Shown: positions 32,002 through 43,886, counted from the first letter of the stretch. The stretch: DNA of 64,000 nucleotides from Boesenbergia rotunda (GCA_024364735.1 JAGFNQ010005241.1:773740-837739); one strand, 5' to 3'. A program made the numbers and translations. Notes: a model not told the origin generated them from the letters alone.

Positions 32002-35000
32002 TTACATTTTTCGAAGTCCCATGGACTTCACATATCCAAGAAATGACTCTTTAGTCAATGGCTTAGTAAAAGGATCTGCAAGCATAGCACGTGTAGGGAT
32101 ATACTCAAGAACTACCTTTTTCTTGTCAACAATATCCCTTACATAATTATATTTAATTTCTATGTGCTTGCCTTTACTGTGATATTTGGGATCCTTGGAA
32201 AAAGCTATTGCAGCTTGATTGTCACAATACAATGTAACGGGACTCCCACTATCCTCAGCAATCTTCAAATGCTTCAGAAATCTTCTTAACCAGACAGCTT
32301 CTTGTACAGCCGCTGCACAAGCCACATATTCGGCTTCCATTGTCGACAGTGCTACACAAGCCTGTTTCTTGCTATTCCATGAGATGGCGCCACCATTCAG
32401 CAAGAATGCATAACCCGATGTGGATTTTCTGTCATCAAGATCTCCTGCCCAATCTGCATCTGTGTAGCCCTTCAGGCTCAACTTTGATCCTTGGAAGCAA
32501 AGACAATAATCTGCCGTCCCTTTGAGATATCTGAATATTCTCTTCACCGCCTTCCAGTGTCTCGATCCTGGGTTTGACTGGAAACGGCTAACTAAGCCAA
32601 CAGCATAGCTGATATCAGGACGTGTACACAACATAGTATACATTAAGCTACTAATGGCACTGGCATATGGTTTTTTCTTCATTTCGGCTATTTTATTAGG
32701 AGTCTTGGGATACATACTTTTGCTCAGAACAGTACCTTTCGCTATAGGAGTTTGTTCAATGTTGCAGTTTGACATATTGAAGTGTTGTAACATCTTAGTA
32801 ATATAAGCCTCTTGAGACAAACCCAAAAGTCTTTTTGTTCGATCTCTAATGATCTTTACCCCTATGATGTACTCAGCTTCTCCCATATCTATTATGTCAA
32901 ATTGTGATGAAAGTCATGATTTTATTTCTATCACAAACTGTATGTCATTTCCAGCTATTAGCATATCATCAACATATAACGATAATATGACAATCTTTCC
33001 ATTATCCTCCTTGAGGTATACACAATGATCCTCATTGATCATTTCGAAATCATAAGATAAAATGACTTCATTAAATCTTATGTTCCATTGTCTCGACGCT
33101 TGCTTTAGCCCATATATAGACTTTTTAAGTCTACATACTTTATCCTCTTGGCCTTCAGCAATATAACCTTCTGGCTGTGCCATATAGATTTCCTCGTCAA
33201 GATTACCATTAAGGAAAGCCGTTTTTACATCCATCTGATGTAATTCCAAGTCATAATGTGCTACTATAGCTAAAATGACACGTATTGACACAAACTTCAC
33301 AACAGGGGAAAATGTCTCTTCAAAATCAATACCCTCCATTTGGGTATATCCTTTTGCAACCAGACGAGCTTTGTATCGATTAATCGATCCATCTGCTTTC
33401 CTCTTGATTTTGAGAATCCACTTATTCCCAATAGCCCTTCGGCCCGGAGGAAGATCGACTAAATCCCAAACATGATTCTCTCTCATCGACTCCATTTCCT
33501 CATCCATTGCAATTCTCCATTTTTCTCTGACTGAACATCTCAATGCTTCCTCAACCGATCGAGGTTCCTCATCGTCAACAGGGAGTATCATTAATGCCTC
33601 ATTCTCAATGTCAAACCTTCTCCGAGGAACAATCTTACGACTACTCCTTCGTAAGTCGGACTGTTGAGGAGCTGAAACTAATTCATTCATTGGCAAATCA
33701 CTCCCACTGGGTTGACTAAATTCAGGTATCTCCTGTGATACCTGAGTTGTTGATAAAAGAACATTATCCTCTTCCTCTATTGCAAATAAAGGAATCGACT
33801 TATCAACTTCACCTCTTGTTGGGAATTCAGTTTCGAGAAAAGTGGCATCTCTTGACTCAATTTCAGAGACGGTTCCATCTTGCTGCTCACCAATGAAAAC
33901 ATAACCCTTAGAAGTATCAGAATACCTTATAAAGATACACTTTTTACCTCTTGGTCCTAGTTTTCCATATTTGTGAGTCTTATCATGAACATAGATAGCT
34001 GACCCCCAGGGTCTCAGATTACTCAAATCTGGTTTTCTGCCTGTCCAACGTTCATATGGAGTAGATGGAACAGACTTGGAAGGCACTCGGTTAAGTATGT
34101 AGGTCGCAGCTAATAATGCATCTCCCCAATAGGAAATTGGCAAATTAGCTTGAGCCATCATAGACCTAACCATATCTAGAAGAGTCCGATTTCTTCTTTC
34201 AGCAACTCCATTTTGCTGCGGAGTTCCTGGGATAGTTAGCTGTCTAATAATCCCTCGGTCATTACAAATTGTCTTGAACTGATCAGACAAGTATTCACCT
34301 CCACGGTCAGTGCGTAAGGTTTTAACCTTACGATCCATTTGATTCTCAACTTCATTTAAATAACGTTTGAAGCAATCCAATGCTTCAAATTTATGAGAGA
34401 TCAAATACACATGACCAAAACGTGTGAAGTCATCAATGAATGTAATGAAATAGGAAGCTTCATGTCTAGCCTTCACATTCATCGGACCACAAATATCCGA
34501 ATGAATTAATTGCAATGGTGACTCAGCTCTAATAGCCTTGCCAAATGGTTTCCTCGTTGCTTTTCCAGTAAGACAATGCTCACATACTGACAAGTTAATC
34601 TTAGCATGAGAGCCTAATAGACCCTCCTTAGCTAATCGATTCATTCTTTCTTGTCCTATATGTCCTAGTCTAGCATGCCAAATTTCCTCATTGATATCAG
34701 CATCACTAGCAAGAGCAATGTTTGAAAAACAACTATTAATTCCACAATTAATATCATGTTCCACATCAAGAACCATGAAACCATTCATTACATAACCACA
34801 CCCAATTAACACAGAGTTAATTCGAAGTTCCACACAACGACTGTAAAAGTTTATACAGTAGCCCAAATCAAGAAGACAAGTAACGAAAACCAAATTCCGT
34901 CGAATATCAGGAGCATAAAGGACATCATGTAGAAACAACGTTTGTCCACCACGAAGGTTGAGCTTGCAAGTGCCAATGCCTTTGACTTCAATTCTTGCAT

Positions 35001-36021
35001 TGTTTCCTACATATATCCATTTGTTACCAGCTGGTACCCGACGGTACTCCACGTATGTAGCTCGATCACGAGCTACGTGGTTCGTTGCTCCTGAATCTAT
35101 AATCCACAAAGGATGAGAATCAGCTAACAACACTGAACTAGCGACATTATGCTCATGAAAAGAAGTTAAATATGAAATTACCTTTTTCGGCTCGGTACAA
35201 TCTCGAGCGAAGTGGCCCTTCTTGCCACAGTTATAGCAAGTCAGCTTGCTTTTAGGTTTCTTTCCATACTTCTTTCCTTTAAACTCCTTCTTGATCGGGC
35301 CTTGCCCAGCAGCAGTTTCTTTTCCTCTTCCCTTTCCCTTTCCTTTCTTGAACCATATCTTCTTATTCTTGGGTCTAGATCCTTCAGCTACGAAAGCTTG
35401 TCCAGATATCCTTGCAGATTCTACTCTCTCCGCCTCCAGTTCAACATGGCGTGAGACATCAATGAAAGTTTTAATGCTTTCACTGTGAGTAAGATTCTGC
35501 TTCATCGATTCCCAAGAATCAGGAAGGGAACGAATAACTGCCTGAACCTGTTGTTCATCTGTCAACTCATGACCAGCAGTTTTTAGCTCTCGAATCATAT
35601 TTCCCATTTCCCTAAGATATTGGGTCATGGTGACATTCGGGCGTTTCTTGAAGCTGTCAAATTTGATTGTCAGCTGGCGAAGCTTACTTATGCTAACTCC
35701 ACTATATTTATTTCTCAGGGCAACCCAGACAGCATGAGCTGAAGGCAATGGCTCATACTCATACACTAGGTCATCAACCATTGAACTAATCAAAATGCCC
35801 TTTGCTGTGGAGTCCTTTTTCTTTCATGTCTTGTAGGCATCAAGATCACGCTTATGCTGGGCGGTAGCACCGTCTACAGGTTCTACCATAAACTGATTTA
35901 CAGCTTCTAGAACTTCTTGTTCCTCAAGTACATACTGTATCTTGAGGTGCCATATTTTGTAGTTGTCCCCATTTAGTTTCTCTCCTTTGTTCAGTTCAGC
36001 TATAATATTCTTTGTTGCCAT
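32002..36021 (-). pseudogene. gag-pol: Copia-A gag-pol polyprotein (near-intact, two stops)
   Basis: One frame runs from ATG 36021 (MATKNIIAELNKGEKLNGDNY). In order it has the capsid/UBN2 region, a lysine-rich segment with knuckle CYNCGKKGHFARDC, protease (WIIDSGATNHV), integrase (HxxxxH zinc site and a DDE core with IHSDICGP, FIDDFTRFG and PQQNGVAERRNRTLLD), reverse transcriptase (KARLVAKGYTQ, QMDVKTAFLNGNL, LYVDDMLIAG with the YVDD box) and RNase H (GYTDADWAGD, STMEAEYVA, LYCDNQAAI). There are only two breaks: TGA at 35824-35826 in gag, where a Trp codon is expected, and TGA at 32914-32916 after the RT. An otherwise complete polyprotein supports recent activity. Confidence 0.92.
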
Positions 36022-36424
36022 GACCTAACATAAATAAATGCATTATTTAGTAATTCAGTGTATGTTATATGCATGTAATCAATAACTAACTCATTGTAAA
36101 TAGAGTTGGTTTACAAAATCAAGTGACAACCACGTTCCCACTCATCCTTTATATGTTCGAATCTAATAAACAATGATTAGTTATATCACACACATCCCAT
36201 CAAATGAACAAATCACCATTAGATGAACTAATCATTTAATTATAATGAACTAATCATCATTAAATGAACTAATCATTTAATTATGATGAACTAATCATCA
36301 TTAAATAAACTAATCATTTAACAAATTTGTTAACATATAACATTACTTAAATTGTTCGTACATAACGACAATTACACTACATGGATAAATACTGACTGTA
36401 CATAACGTCAGTAACTAAAGAAAG

Positions 36425-37207
36425 CTAAGAGAACAAATAGGTTGATATTGCTCCCAATAGAGCGGACAGTAGAATCGTAGCTAAAAATTGATCCGTCTCT
36501 CTAGTCTGGACCAGAGTGACCTCAGGTGGAGGAGGAATCTCCTCTGGGACCTCTTCAGGATCCTCTACTGTCTCTTCAGGATCTTCTTCTTCTTCTAGAT
36601 CCTGCTCTATTTCCATATTATCCACGTCCGGATCCCAATCAATTTCCTCAGGATCCCCATGGAATTCTTCAATCACATCTATCTCTGGATCCTCCTCTAT
36701 CTCAACAATTTCCTCGAGATCCTCTAGTTCTGGATCCATTTCTATCTCTGGATTTTCTTCTTCTGGATCCTCCTCTGGATCCTCCTCCATCTCGGGATCT
36801 TCTTCTTCGTATTCAAGAATCTCGGGATCCTCCTCTTCCTCGAGATTCTCCTCGGGTTCAGGATCCTCCTCCATTTCAGACTCGGAGTCAGATTCCCCCA
36901 AGTCCTCAGGAAACTGTTGGCGCAGCAGCTGATTGCATAGCCCAATGTAGGAGAGGCGAAAGTTGTGTTCAGCCCATATCTGATTCACAACTTTCCCTGC
37001 TCTCTTTGGTAGAGCACGCATTAATTCTCCGATTCGGTGATCATCAATCATGGGGAACCCGGCCCGCTCAAGTTTCCAGAAGATCCGATCCAGTCGTCCT
37101 ATAACGCCCTGGACTCCGAGAAATGGACTATAGAAAACTGTCCTGAATTCCGCCAATAGCTCCTCTAGTCGCTCATTATGACCAGCCATGCTGTCCCTAT
37201 CGTGCAA
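36425..37207 (-). CDS. Accessory ORF upstream of copia gag: gag-like helical region, acidic repeat, C-terminal membrane anchor
   Basis: This is an intact 260-codon ORF between the primer site and gag, starting at ATG 37207 (or the inner ATG at 37189). Residues 1-100 are predicted helical. The stretch from RLDRIFWKLERAGFP to LCNQLLRQQF is laid out like the UBN2 region of copia Gag (a helix, then LMRALPKR, then another helix), which hints at a gag-derived origin; that is inference. Residues about 105-225 are an acidic Glu/Asp/Pro tract of repeated EEDPE-type units. Residues about 240-260 (FLATILLSALLGAISTYLFS) form a hydrophobic segment at the very C-terminus, like a tail anchor. I know no named family with this layout. 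Leader ORFs are known in some gypsy elements but are unusual in copia. Gag starts about 400 bases downstream. Confidence 0.7.
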   Translation of the reverse strand: MHDRDSMAGHNERLEELLAEFRTVFYSPFLGVQGVIGRLDRIFWKLERAGFPMIDDHRIGELMRALPKRAGKVVNQIWAEHNFRLSYIGLCNQLLRQQFPEDLGESDSESEMEEDPEPEENLEEEEDPEILEYEEEDPEMEEDPEEDPEEENPEIEMDPELEDLEEIVEIEEDPEIDVIEEFHGDPEEIDWDPDVDNMEIEQDLEEEEDPEETVEDPEEVPEEIPPPPEVTLVQTRETDQFLATILLSALLGAISTYLFS

Positions 37208-38180
37208 TATTTAGAATTGAAAAATATACATTGTCAGTACAAAACCGACAATCCAGTACAAAACTGGTTAAATTCAATTCATATGTATACACGTAAAATT
37301 ACAAATAGACAAGAAAAATAAATTTTCTTCGAGGAGCCTCGATTGACTGACATCGGACTGATCGATTGGGAAATCAAATCCATTGTTCGAACCAAACAAA
37401 ATGGTTCTGGTTTGTATTAAACTGATCTGATTAACTAGTGGTTTGAACTAGATCCTGATTTTATTGAATCAATATGGTCTAGTCAAACCAACTAATGGTC
37501 CGAACTAGACATAAACATAGTTGGTTCAAGTTGGTCAGATTAAATTAACTAATAATTTAAATTCCAGTTGAAATGAACCAACTTAATCGGATTTTAATTA
37601 ATTCTAATTAAAATCCAATCTCTTTAATCAAATTTTGGTCTAGTTCCAATAACCAATAGTCAAATTTTAATATAAATTCAACCAAGCATTTAATTAAAAC
37701 ACAAAGCTAATTAATTTAATCGAAGAAAAAAAACAACATGCATTTTGTTTTTCAACAGATTAAATTTGCTAATTTAATCTGTACTTACGAATGGTTCAAC
37801 ATGCACACCAACGAATGGTTCAATTTGCTAATTAACAACAACATGCAAACCAACTAATTGTTCAAATTTTTTTTTTTAATTTCTGTACCTTCGACGTTAA
37901 ATTTGCATGCAAATTTTTTTTTTCTTAAGCCGGTTTTTCGAGTTTGCTGCCGCCGCCTATTTTTTTTTTCCGGCCGTCCAAAGTTTTCACCGCGACTAAC
38001 GCGGTTAATCGGTAGTGTGCAACACGACCGAGTGGGATCGTCGGTTCGCAACGTTAACAACTATTTTACCAACTCGAAAAAAAATCTGCCGACACAAAGT
38101 CGACCGACTCAAAAAAAATCTACCGACACAAAGTCGAGATTTTCCGGCGAATCAATTTCATGCTATTTAAAACGAATCTC
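37208..38180 (-). other. Copia-A 5' leader
   Basis: A region of about 1 kb between the primer site and the upstream ORF. It is rich in AT and in T or A runs, with several phrases around AACCAACTAATGG repeated. I see no ORF. It may hold the packaging signal, which I cannot identify. Confidence 0.5.
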
Positions 38181-38193
38181 AGCTCTGATACCA
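38181..38193 (-). other. Copia-A primer binding site (tRNA-iMet)
   Basis: On the minus strand TGGTATCAGAGCT starts one base inside the 5' LTR end at 38195. It is an exact match to the complement of the initiator tRNA-Met 3' end. Confidence 0.9.
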
Positions 38194-38194
38194 T

Positions 38195-38622
38195 TGTTAA
38201 TCTAAGCATGAAATTCTAAACGCAATTTAAGATATTGAATCTACATTTATAAAAACGGTAAACACTTACAGCGATTCACGCTCCCCCTTCGTTGTTCTTC
38301 GCGCTTGTCGTCGGAAGAACGATCACAGAATTGGAAAGTTCTTCCGCTCTCGGTATCACGAACCAAATCCCTCGAACTATGGACGATCTCCTCTTCTCAG
38401 AGTTTTTCTCACTTGCTCTTGCTTCCCTTTCTTGCACTTGAATGAAGCCCCTTACCCTCTCCTTATATAGGAGAGGAAAGGGGGGTAGAAGTGGTGGAGA
38501 GGGAGGGGGCAACAAACCCCACTCCCTGCAGCGTGTGCAATAACTGCACACGCTGCAGCGTGTGCAATAACTGCACACGCTGCAGCGTGTGCAGTTATCG
38601 CACACGCTGCCCACTTCCTACA
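38195..38622 (-). repeat. Copia-A 5' LTR (right copy, 428 bp)
   Basis: Same as 30420-30820 but with three hairpins (38528-38610) in place of two; the extra 27 bases are one more unit. The TATA region CTCTCCT-TATAT-AGGAGAG is at 38457-38475. A C/G substitution near 38346 is the one difference I noticed elsewhere. Confidence 0.9.
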
Positions 38623-38627
38623 GTATG

Positions 38628-39968
38628 TGTCCCATCTGAGCTGTTTGGCTTGGATCAATTGGAATCGGCTCTTGATTATCAAAATCATCTTCAACTCCAG
38701 ACATAAGCATATCATCAGAAGAGTATTCCATAAACAAATTATCCATTGCATGATGCCGACGTATGAAATTATGCACCGCACAACATGCAACTGGAATTAA
38801 TCTTTGCCTAGTAATTAGATAGTTGGGCATATCTTTCAAAATTCGAAACCTTGCTTTGAGCACTCCAATGCATCGCTCTATAATATTACGACATGTGCTA
38901 TGCCTATAATTGAATAACTCCTCCTTCCCTGTTGGTCTGCCTTGGCATCGATAATCTCTCAAGTGATAGCGTCGACCTCGATATGGAGCGAGAAACCCCG
39001 GCATATTTGGGTAACCAGAATCAACCAGATAAAATTGATCTATGAAAATATTCCCATATTAATAATCTAAAAAACAAAAAAAAAATGAATATACATATAG
39101 AGTTTTTTTTATTGCTTACCACCGCAAGGCTTAGGAAAATTATTTTCATGCCTTGTCAATGCGTCTATGAAAACTCTAGAATCATTTGCGGTCCCCTCCC
39201 AGCCCGTATACACAAATGTAAAAAGCATATCGAAGTCGCATGCAAACATCACGTTTTGTGTAACAATCACCTTTCTACCACGAAAAGATGTCTGAATTGA
39301 TGTCGGTGCCCATGCCGATACGTGAGTCCCATCGATAGCTCCAAGACAATTCTAAAATTACACAACGTCTTAGTAAGAATATATTATTTATGTAAATTGA
39401 CACAATAGGGTACAATACGTACCTTAAAATACGGAAACCACTTGTGATTGTTCAATATATGAGGATGGACACCATTGGCTTCATATGGTCGAATTATATA
39501 TGTGCCCAATGTACAAACAGCTCATAAAACTCGCTTGAACCACTTGCTACAAGTGTACAATGAATGTTGAAATCGATCGGCACATATTCGATGTCGTGTG
39601 TTATGCCCGATGATTAGTTAAAACATAGCAACACCTTCTTCAACTGTAACTTTCTTTCCATCTTCCAATAGATTCATTTCTTTTAATGTCCTACAAAAAT
39701 TCACAAACACATGTTTTGACATACGGAAATTGTCAAAGCAAACTTGGGGGTGCCCATCAAGTATTTCTTGAATATACATCCTCCCAGTAAGAGATGAAGT
39801 CCGACACGGCATCCGATCAATATATCCAAGAAATGGAGTCATGTCATGAAAAAAATCATTTGCGAGACCCAAAACTATAAGTAAATTATTATCCGGGCCT
39901 AACTCATCATATTCTTCATCAGAGCTTGACATGATCTGCGACACAATGATATTAAAATCAACACACAT
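38628..39968 (-). pseudogene. PIF/Harbinger DDE transposase (main part)
   Basis: From MSSSDEEYDELG (about 39935) the N-terminal region includes TSSLTGRMYIQEILDGH and a TVEEGVAMF block. The frame is then hit by TAA near 39617 and TGA near 39523. After a GT-AG intron (about 39354-39420) the core shows the first Asp in LGAIDGTHVSAW and a region ending near 39120. After a second intron come the second Asp in DSGYPNMPGF and the Glu in NIIERCIGVLKARF. All three catalytic acids are visible. Copia-A interrupts the last codons, which resume at 30419. The protein cuts and joins the terminal inverted repeats. The two stops and the insertion make it inactive. Confidence 0.85.
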
Positions 39969-40168
39969 GCATAAATTAATTATAGATTTATCTCAACACA
40001 CAGATTTCAAAATATCAAACATGTCTTAAACATAGTCTTCAACATTAAATTTCAAAATACCAAACATGGCTTAAATATTCAAGTCACAAAATCAAACAAA
40101 CACCAATAATGAAATAGTCTTCATCTAGGTAATAGAAGAAATCCCCATGAACTTGTCAACATATAACC

Positions 40169-41219
40169 CTACACACGATCAAGATTGAGGCAAACCAACC
40201 ATTCAACCCTTCTATTTGATGGAATTTTCAGGAAAATTTCTCGTAGACCAGGCTTAAGGAAAGCTTCTGTAGCTTTTGTGTACACTTGGGTAGATAAATT
40301 ATCCATCTCATTTAAAATTTGCATGCACTTGTCTATAGAGTAAGGATCATTGAACACGCTAGTTTCAGAAGAGCCGGAAATATCTTGTTCACGTTCTAAC
40401 TTAGCAGCCCTCAAATCCAGGTATTTTTGCCTAGCAATAGATTCTTCACTCAGTTGTTGCAAGGTATTACTCCACTTGTCCATACAAGCCTCATATTTAT
40501 CAGTTTTTGAAAGTTTAGGATCTTTACGTCGATGACTATAGGATGATTCTGTAGTACGACGCCTCCGATTATTAAGTTCTCCTCCAACATCCTCATTCTC
40601 GTCATCAACAACTTCGACATATGAGTTAACACCTCTATTAATGAATGCATCTTCGAGCTCTCTCTCTTCATCAGATGTGGGAGGCAATTGAGTAGATGCC
40701 CTATGCATATCACCTGTTGCAGTTGTCCCACTGAAAACTTCACTAAGAATGTGGAAATGATCACAACCTTCCTTTCGTATTGACTTGTACTCTTTTTTAT
40801 TTTTTTGTACAATTGATTACAAAAGTTAGCATTTGATTAAATACAAACATATAATAAAAATATATATTTGAATGGATAAAAATATTTACCACATAAAATT
40901 CTGCCCATACTTCCTCTGGAGCATTCACTTTACCGGTGTCTGGATCCATTGTAACACCAGTATGTGCAAGCAATGCAGCAAAAAGTCGATGTCTAGTGCG
41001 TAGACGATTCCATTTACCTTTGAGCCTCTCTACACCATAATTCTTCTTTGTAATTAGGTATAATTCTTTGTTGATCTCGTCCCAAACCGTATTAGTGAAG
41101 GTAGATGTTTGTAACTTGTTTTGCTTCACTTTTTCATAAATGATCTCCACAAACATGGCAACATTAGCCTTTGACCACTCATATTTCTCCATTTCGACAC
41201 TTGGACTATGCCCTCCCAT
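40169..41219 (-). CDS. Harbinger partner protein, Myb/SANT-like (intact, one intron)
   Basis: The start is ATG 41219 (MGGHSPSVEMEKYEWSK). Exon 1 (to about 40889) encodes a Myb/SANT-like DNA-binding region of the plant Myb_DNA-bind_3 type (VFVEII-like helix, VWDEINKEL, RLKGKWNRLRTRHR, then GVTMDPDTGKVNAPEEVWAEF). The intron runs from GTAAATATTT to an AG near 40791. Exon 2 continues with GCDHFHILSEVF, GTTATGD and an acidic linker. A C-terminal helical region follows to the stop at 40169 (FLKIPSNRRVEWL). No stop or frameshift is seen. In PIF/Harbinger elements this protein brings the transposase to the nucleus and the ends. The shared strand and its place beside the transposase agree. Confidence 0.8.
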
Positions 41220-42923
41220 ACTGTATTCTCTAAAAAATTACCTTAATATTTAGGGAATTTTAATGTAATTCAAGAGTAAACAAACCATACAAAAATACAA
41301 AAATATTGTCAATGTAAATTGCAAAAAAAAAACTGTGAAAGAGAACGACACTGGCGAGGAGGGAATAAAACACTGGTGAGCAATCGGCGAGCAACCTTCT
41401 GAGTGAAGCACCTACGAAGAAGGGGCGAGTTAAAAGTTGCAAAGATACTGATCAGTTGCAATTTGGTGGTAATAATAAGCATGCAAAAAAAGGCTATCTA
41501 AAGCATCCTTGGAATGGAATCAAAACATGACCACAGAAAGGTCTAGATATCATTGATAACTGATGCGTAAGTTCAGGTCTCGAAATGTATTGGAATCAGG
41601 TCTCGAAATCATCTGGAAACATGATTCTAACCGGCAGAAAAAAATGTATTGGAAAGCTTTGAAATGTAGCCTATGCCTACTGCAACTGCAAGCTTTGAAG
41701 AAACTTAAAACTATAAATACATAAAATCAATGTTGTTGGCAACAAAATAATGAAGCATTATACTGTTAATTTGATATTTTATGAAATTGCATTATACTGT
41801 ATTTTATGTAACTTAAAACTATATTTTATGAAAGTGCAACTAAAGAAAATGCAAAACTTGCCATATTCAACAATATAATACTAGATTATGCAGCTATTTA
41901 GTCCTACATTAGAGTTTCCTTCTGATTTGGGTAGAACCAAAATAGTGATTTATAGGGATCCCTTATCCATCAGGTTTTCCATCCTTTCTAAATTTCCGGA
42001 TAAATAGTAGTAAGGATGGAAAGTTTTAAAGTGCATCCTTTTCATAATCCACTTTTTCATTCAACTAAACAAACTCTTAATCTCACATCATATATTGTAT
42101 AAACCCTTTTTTTCCATTCATAAGCACTCGAAAGACCGATCAATGAAAGAGGAACCACATGCTATCAATTTTCAAGAATCTAGGAACCGCAAACACTGAA
42201 AAATCAAAGTGTGAAAGAGGAACCGCAAACACTGAAAAATCAAAGTGTGAAAGAGGAACCGCAAACACTGAAAAATCAAAGTGTGAAGGAGAATAAAGCT
42301 ATAAATTTTCAAGAATCTAGGAACCACATGCTAATCAGGAACAAATTGCAAAAGACCGATCAATGAAAGAGGAAAAAGGAACTGCAAAATAACAAGCTCG
42401 TGAATAATATGTGTGAAATCGAACTTACCACGCAACGGGGCGACCTCCGCCGAATTGAATCAGATTTTAGCTCACTCGATCTCACAATCACCCATCGCAT
42501 CGAGTTGCAGGAGGAGGAGAATAGGCGTGCAAAATGAAGGACCTGATGGAGGAGATGAAGGAGAAAGGGTTCGTGGGGTCTGATGGAGGAGATGAAGCGC
42601 AGGAGAAAGGGTTCGACAGGTCAGATGGAGGAGATGAAGCGGCGGCGATTTTTGCTTCCCTTTTTTTCGATTAGGGTTCGTGGGGTCGAGTGTGCGAGCG
42701 GCGAGGGATCGGCAGTGACTTCAAGCGGCGAGCGAGCATTTTCCGCGTTTTCCATTTTTCCACTTTTTCCGCTGCCGCATTCTCCCATTCTCTAGAAAAT
42801 GACAAAATGTCATTTTCTATTTTCTCAGAAAATGATGTCTCATTTTCCAGAAAATGAGATTAGAAAATGACAAACCAAACAGCATTTTCTAGAAAATGGA
42901 AAATGGCTAAACCAAACACACCC
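41220..42923 (-). other. Right arm of the Harbinger element with tandem repeats
   Basis: No ORF is recognised. A 36-bp unit containing GGAACCGCAAACACTGAAAA is repeated about three times at 42181-42291. GATGGAGGAGATGAAG occurs three times between 42545 and 42645. The final 150 bases carry inverted CATTTTCTAGAAAATG motifs that mirror those at 27540-27660. Confidence 0.7.
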
Positions 42924-42929
42924 TAAGTA

Positions 42930-43886
42930 TTTCGGATTGGTTTTGATGTGGTCAACCGAGTCAAGTTAGATCATGTTGTATTTAATCCTTGTGTCTAAGC
43001 TTGCAGAAGCTTAGGAGCACAAGAATTCAAGCGGAAGACGTAACGAGCAAGAAGGATGGCACAGGGAAGGGAACTGATGGGCTTGGTGCATCCAAGAAAC
43101 GAGAAGTAGTAGAAGAGTATACCGATGGATGAGAAGGGTGTGCGCAACATCCAAGGGAAAAGAAGCGAGGGAGGAAGCCCGTTCAAGGAGAATGCCAGAG
43201 TTGGGTTCAGGTAAGCTCGACTACGGATGACCGGTGAATCACCTTAGCAAGTGGAATCCAGAAAGGTTAACTCGATGGCTGACCTTGAAGACCTAGGGCG
43301 CGCCCTATTTGTGCTTGAGATCGCCTCGGGTGTGACCTTTGGAGCTACTCAGAAAGGTACGAAAGCACCTCAGTTCGGACTGAGGGTGCCCTAGTTTGGA
43401 ACTAAGGTGTCATCGATCTGAACTAGGGCGCCCTAGATTGAACAGTAGCCATTTAGGTTATCCTTGCTGTGTGAATAAAACTTATCCATCCAAGTGCCCT
43501 GAGTCACATCTAAGGCATCCTAAATACCACGTCGACAAATTATCACTTTGACCGTTGGGCTATAAATAGCCACCTAGAGCTACTATTTTAATTATAACAA
43601 CTGTGATTCGATTTCCTAGTCTTTTTGTGAACTTATCAACATCTGTAAGAGGCTTCTTCACCTTTCACGAAGGAGATTTTAGTAGTATTTTCCATTGTCT
43701 TGGATTAGCAACCTTTCCGGTTGCAACCAAGTAATTCTGGTGTCTCTTACTATTTTTTTATGTTGTTGATTAATTTAACTGCTTAACTAATCTGTCAATT
43801 TTTTCTAAATTAGAAACAAAAGATTGAGTTAATTTTTGCAGGACTATTCACCCTCCCCCCTCTAGCTAGCCTCACTGGGACTAACA
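42930..43886 (+). repeat. LTR remnant (plus orientation), 5' end unclear
   Basis: It starts near TTTCGGATTGGTTTTGATG and ends CCCTCTAGCTAGCCTCACTGGGACTAACA, with a pre-terminal CACCCTCCCCCC like the ends of other SIRE-type LTRs here. The TATA box is in GGCTATAAATAGCC at 43558-43571. The proper TG start seems lost at the junction with the gypsy gag remnant. No primer site follows, so it is a fragment or solo LTR. Confidence 0.6.

Larger units (their letters stand above)
30420..38622 (-). mobile_element. Copia-A: Ty1/copia retrotransposon with an extra ORF upstream of gag
   Basis: It is 8203 bp with LTRs at 30420-30820 and 38195-38622 (TGTTAATC to CTTCCTACA on the plus strand) and an exact 5-bp duplication GTATG (30415-30419 and 38623-38627). 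In transcription order it has the LTR, a tRNA-iMet primer site (38181-38193), a leader, an upstream ORF (37207-36425), gag-pol (36021-32002), about 1.2 kb of non-coding sequence and the LTR. I notice one substitution between the LTRs apart from a 27-bp repeat-unit difference, so the insertion is recent. Lineage within copia is not assigned. Confidence 0.92.
27526..42923 (-). mobile_element. PIF/Harbinger DNA transposon with Myb-like gene and DDE transposase (15.4 kb)
   Basis: The ends GGGGGCGTTTGGTTT and (reverse strand) GGGTGTGTTTGGTTT are inverted repeats, flanked by TAA on both sides (27523-27525 and 42924-42926). Sub-terminal ATTTTCTAGAAAATG-like repeats are seen at both ends. Inside are the two genes expected for this superfamily, both on the minus strand. 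The 8.2-kb Copia-A insertion accounts for half its length. A CACTA-like terminus at 27839 and an unassigned 2.3 kb make up the rest of the left arm. Confidence 0.9.

Noticed and set aside
36516..37104. Two plus-strand ORFs rich in Ser/Gly or Leu/Pro opposite the Copia-A accessory ORF
   Set aside because: They are the antisense of the acidic repeat; repetitive codons keep several frames open.
27839..42923. A complete CACTA transposon
   Set aside because: No second CACTA end was found; the outer TAA-flanked ends and transposase are Harbinger.
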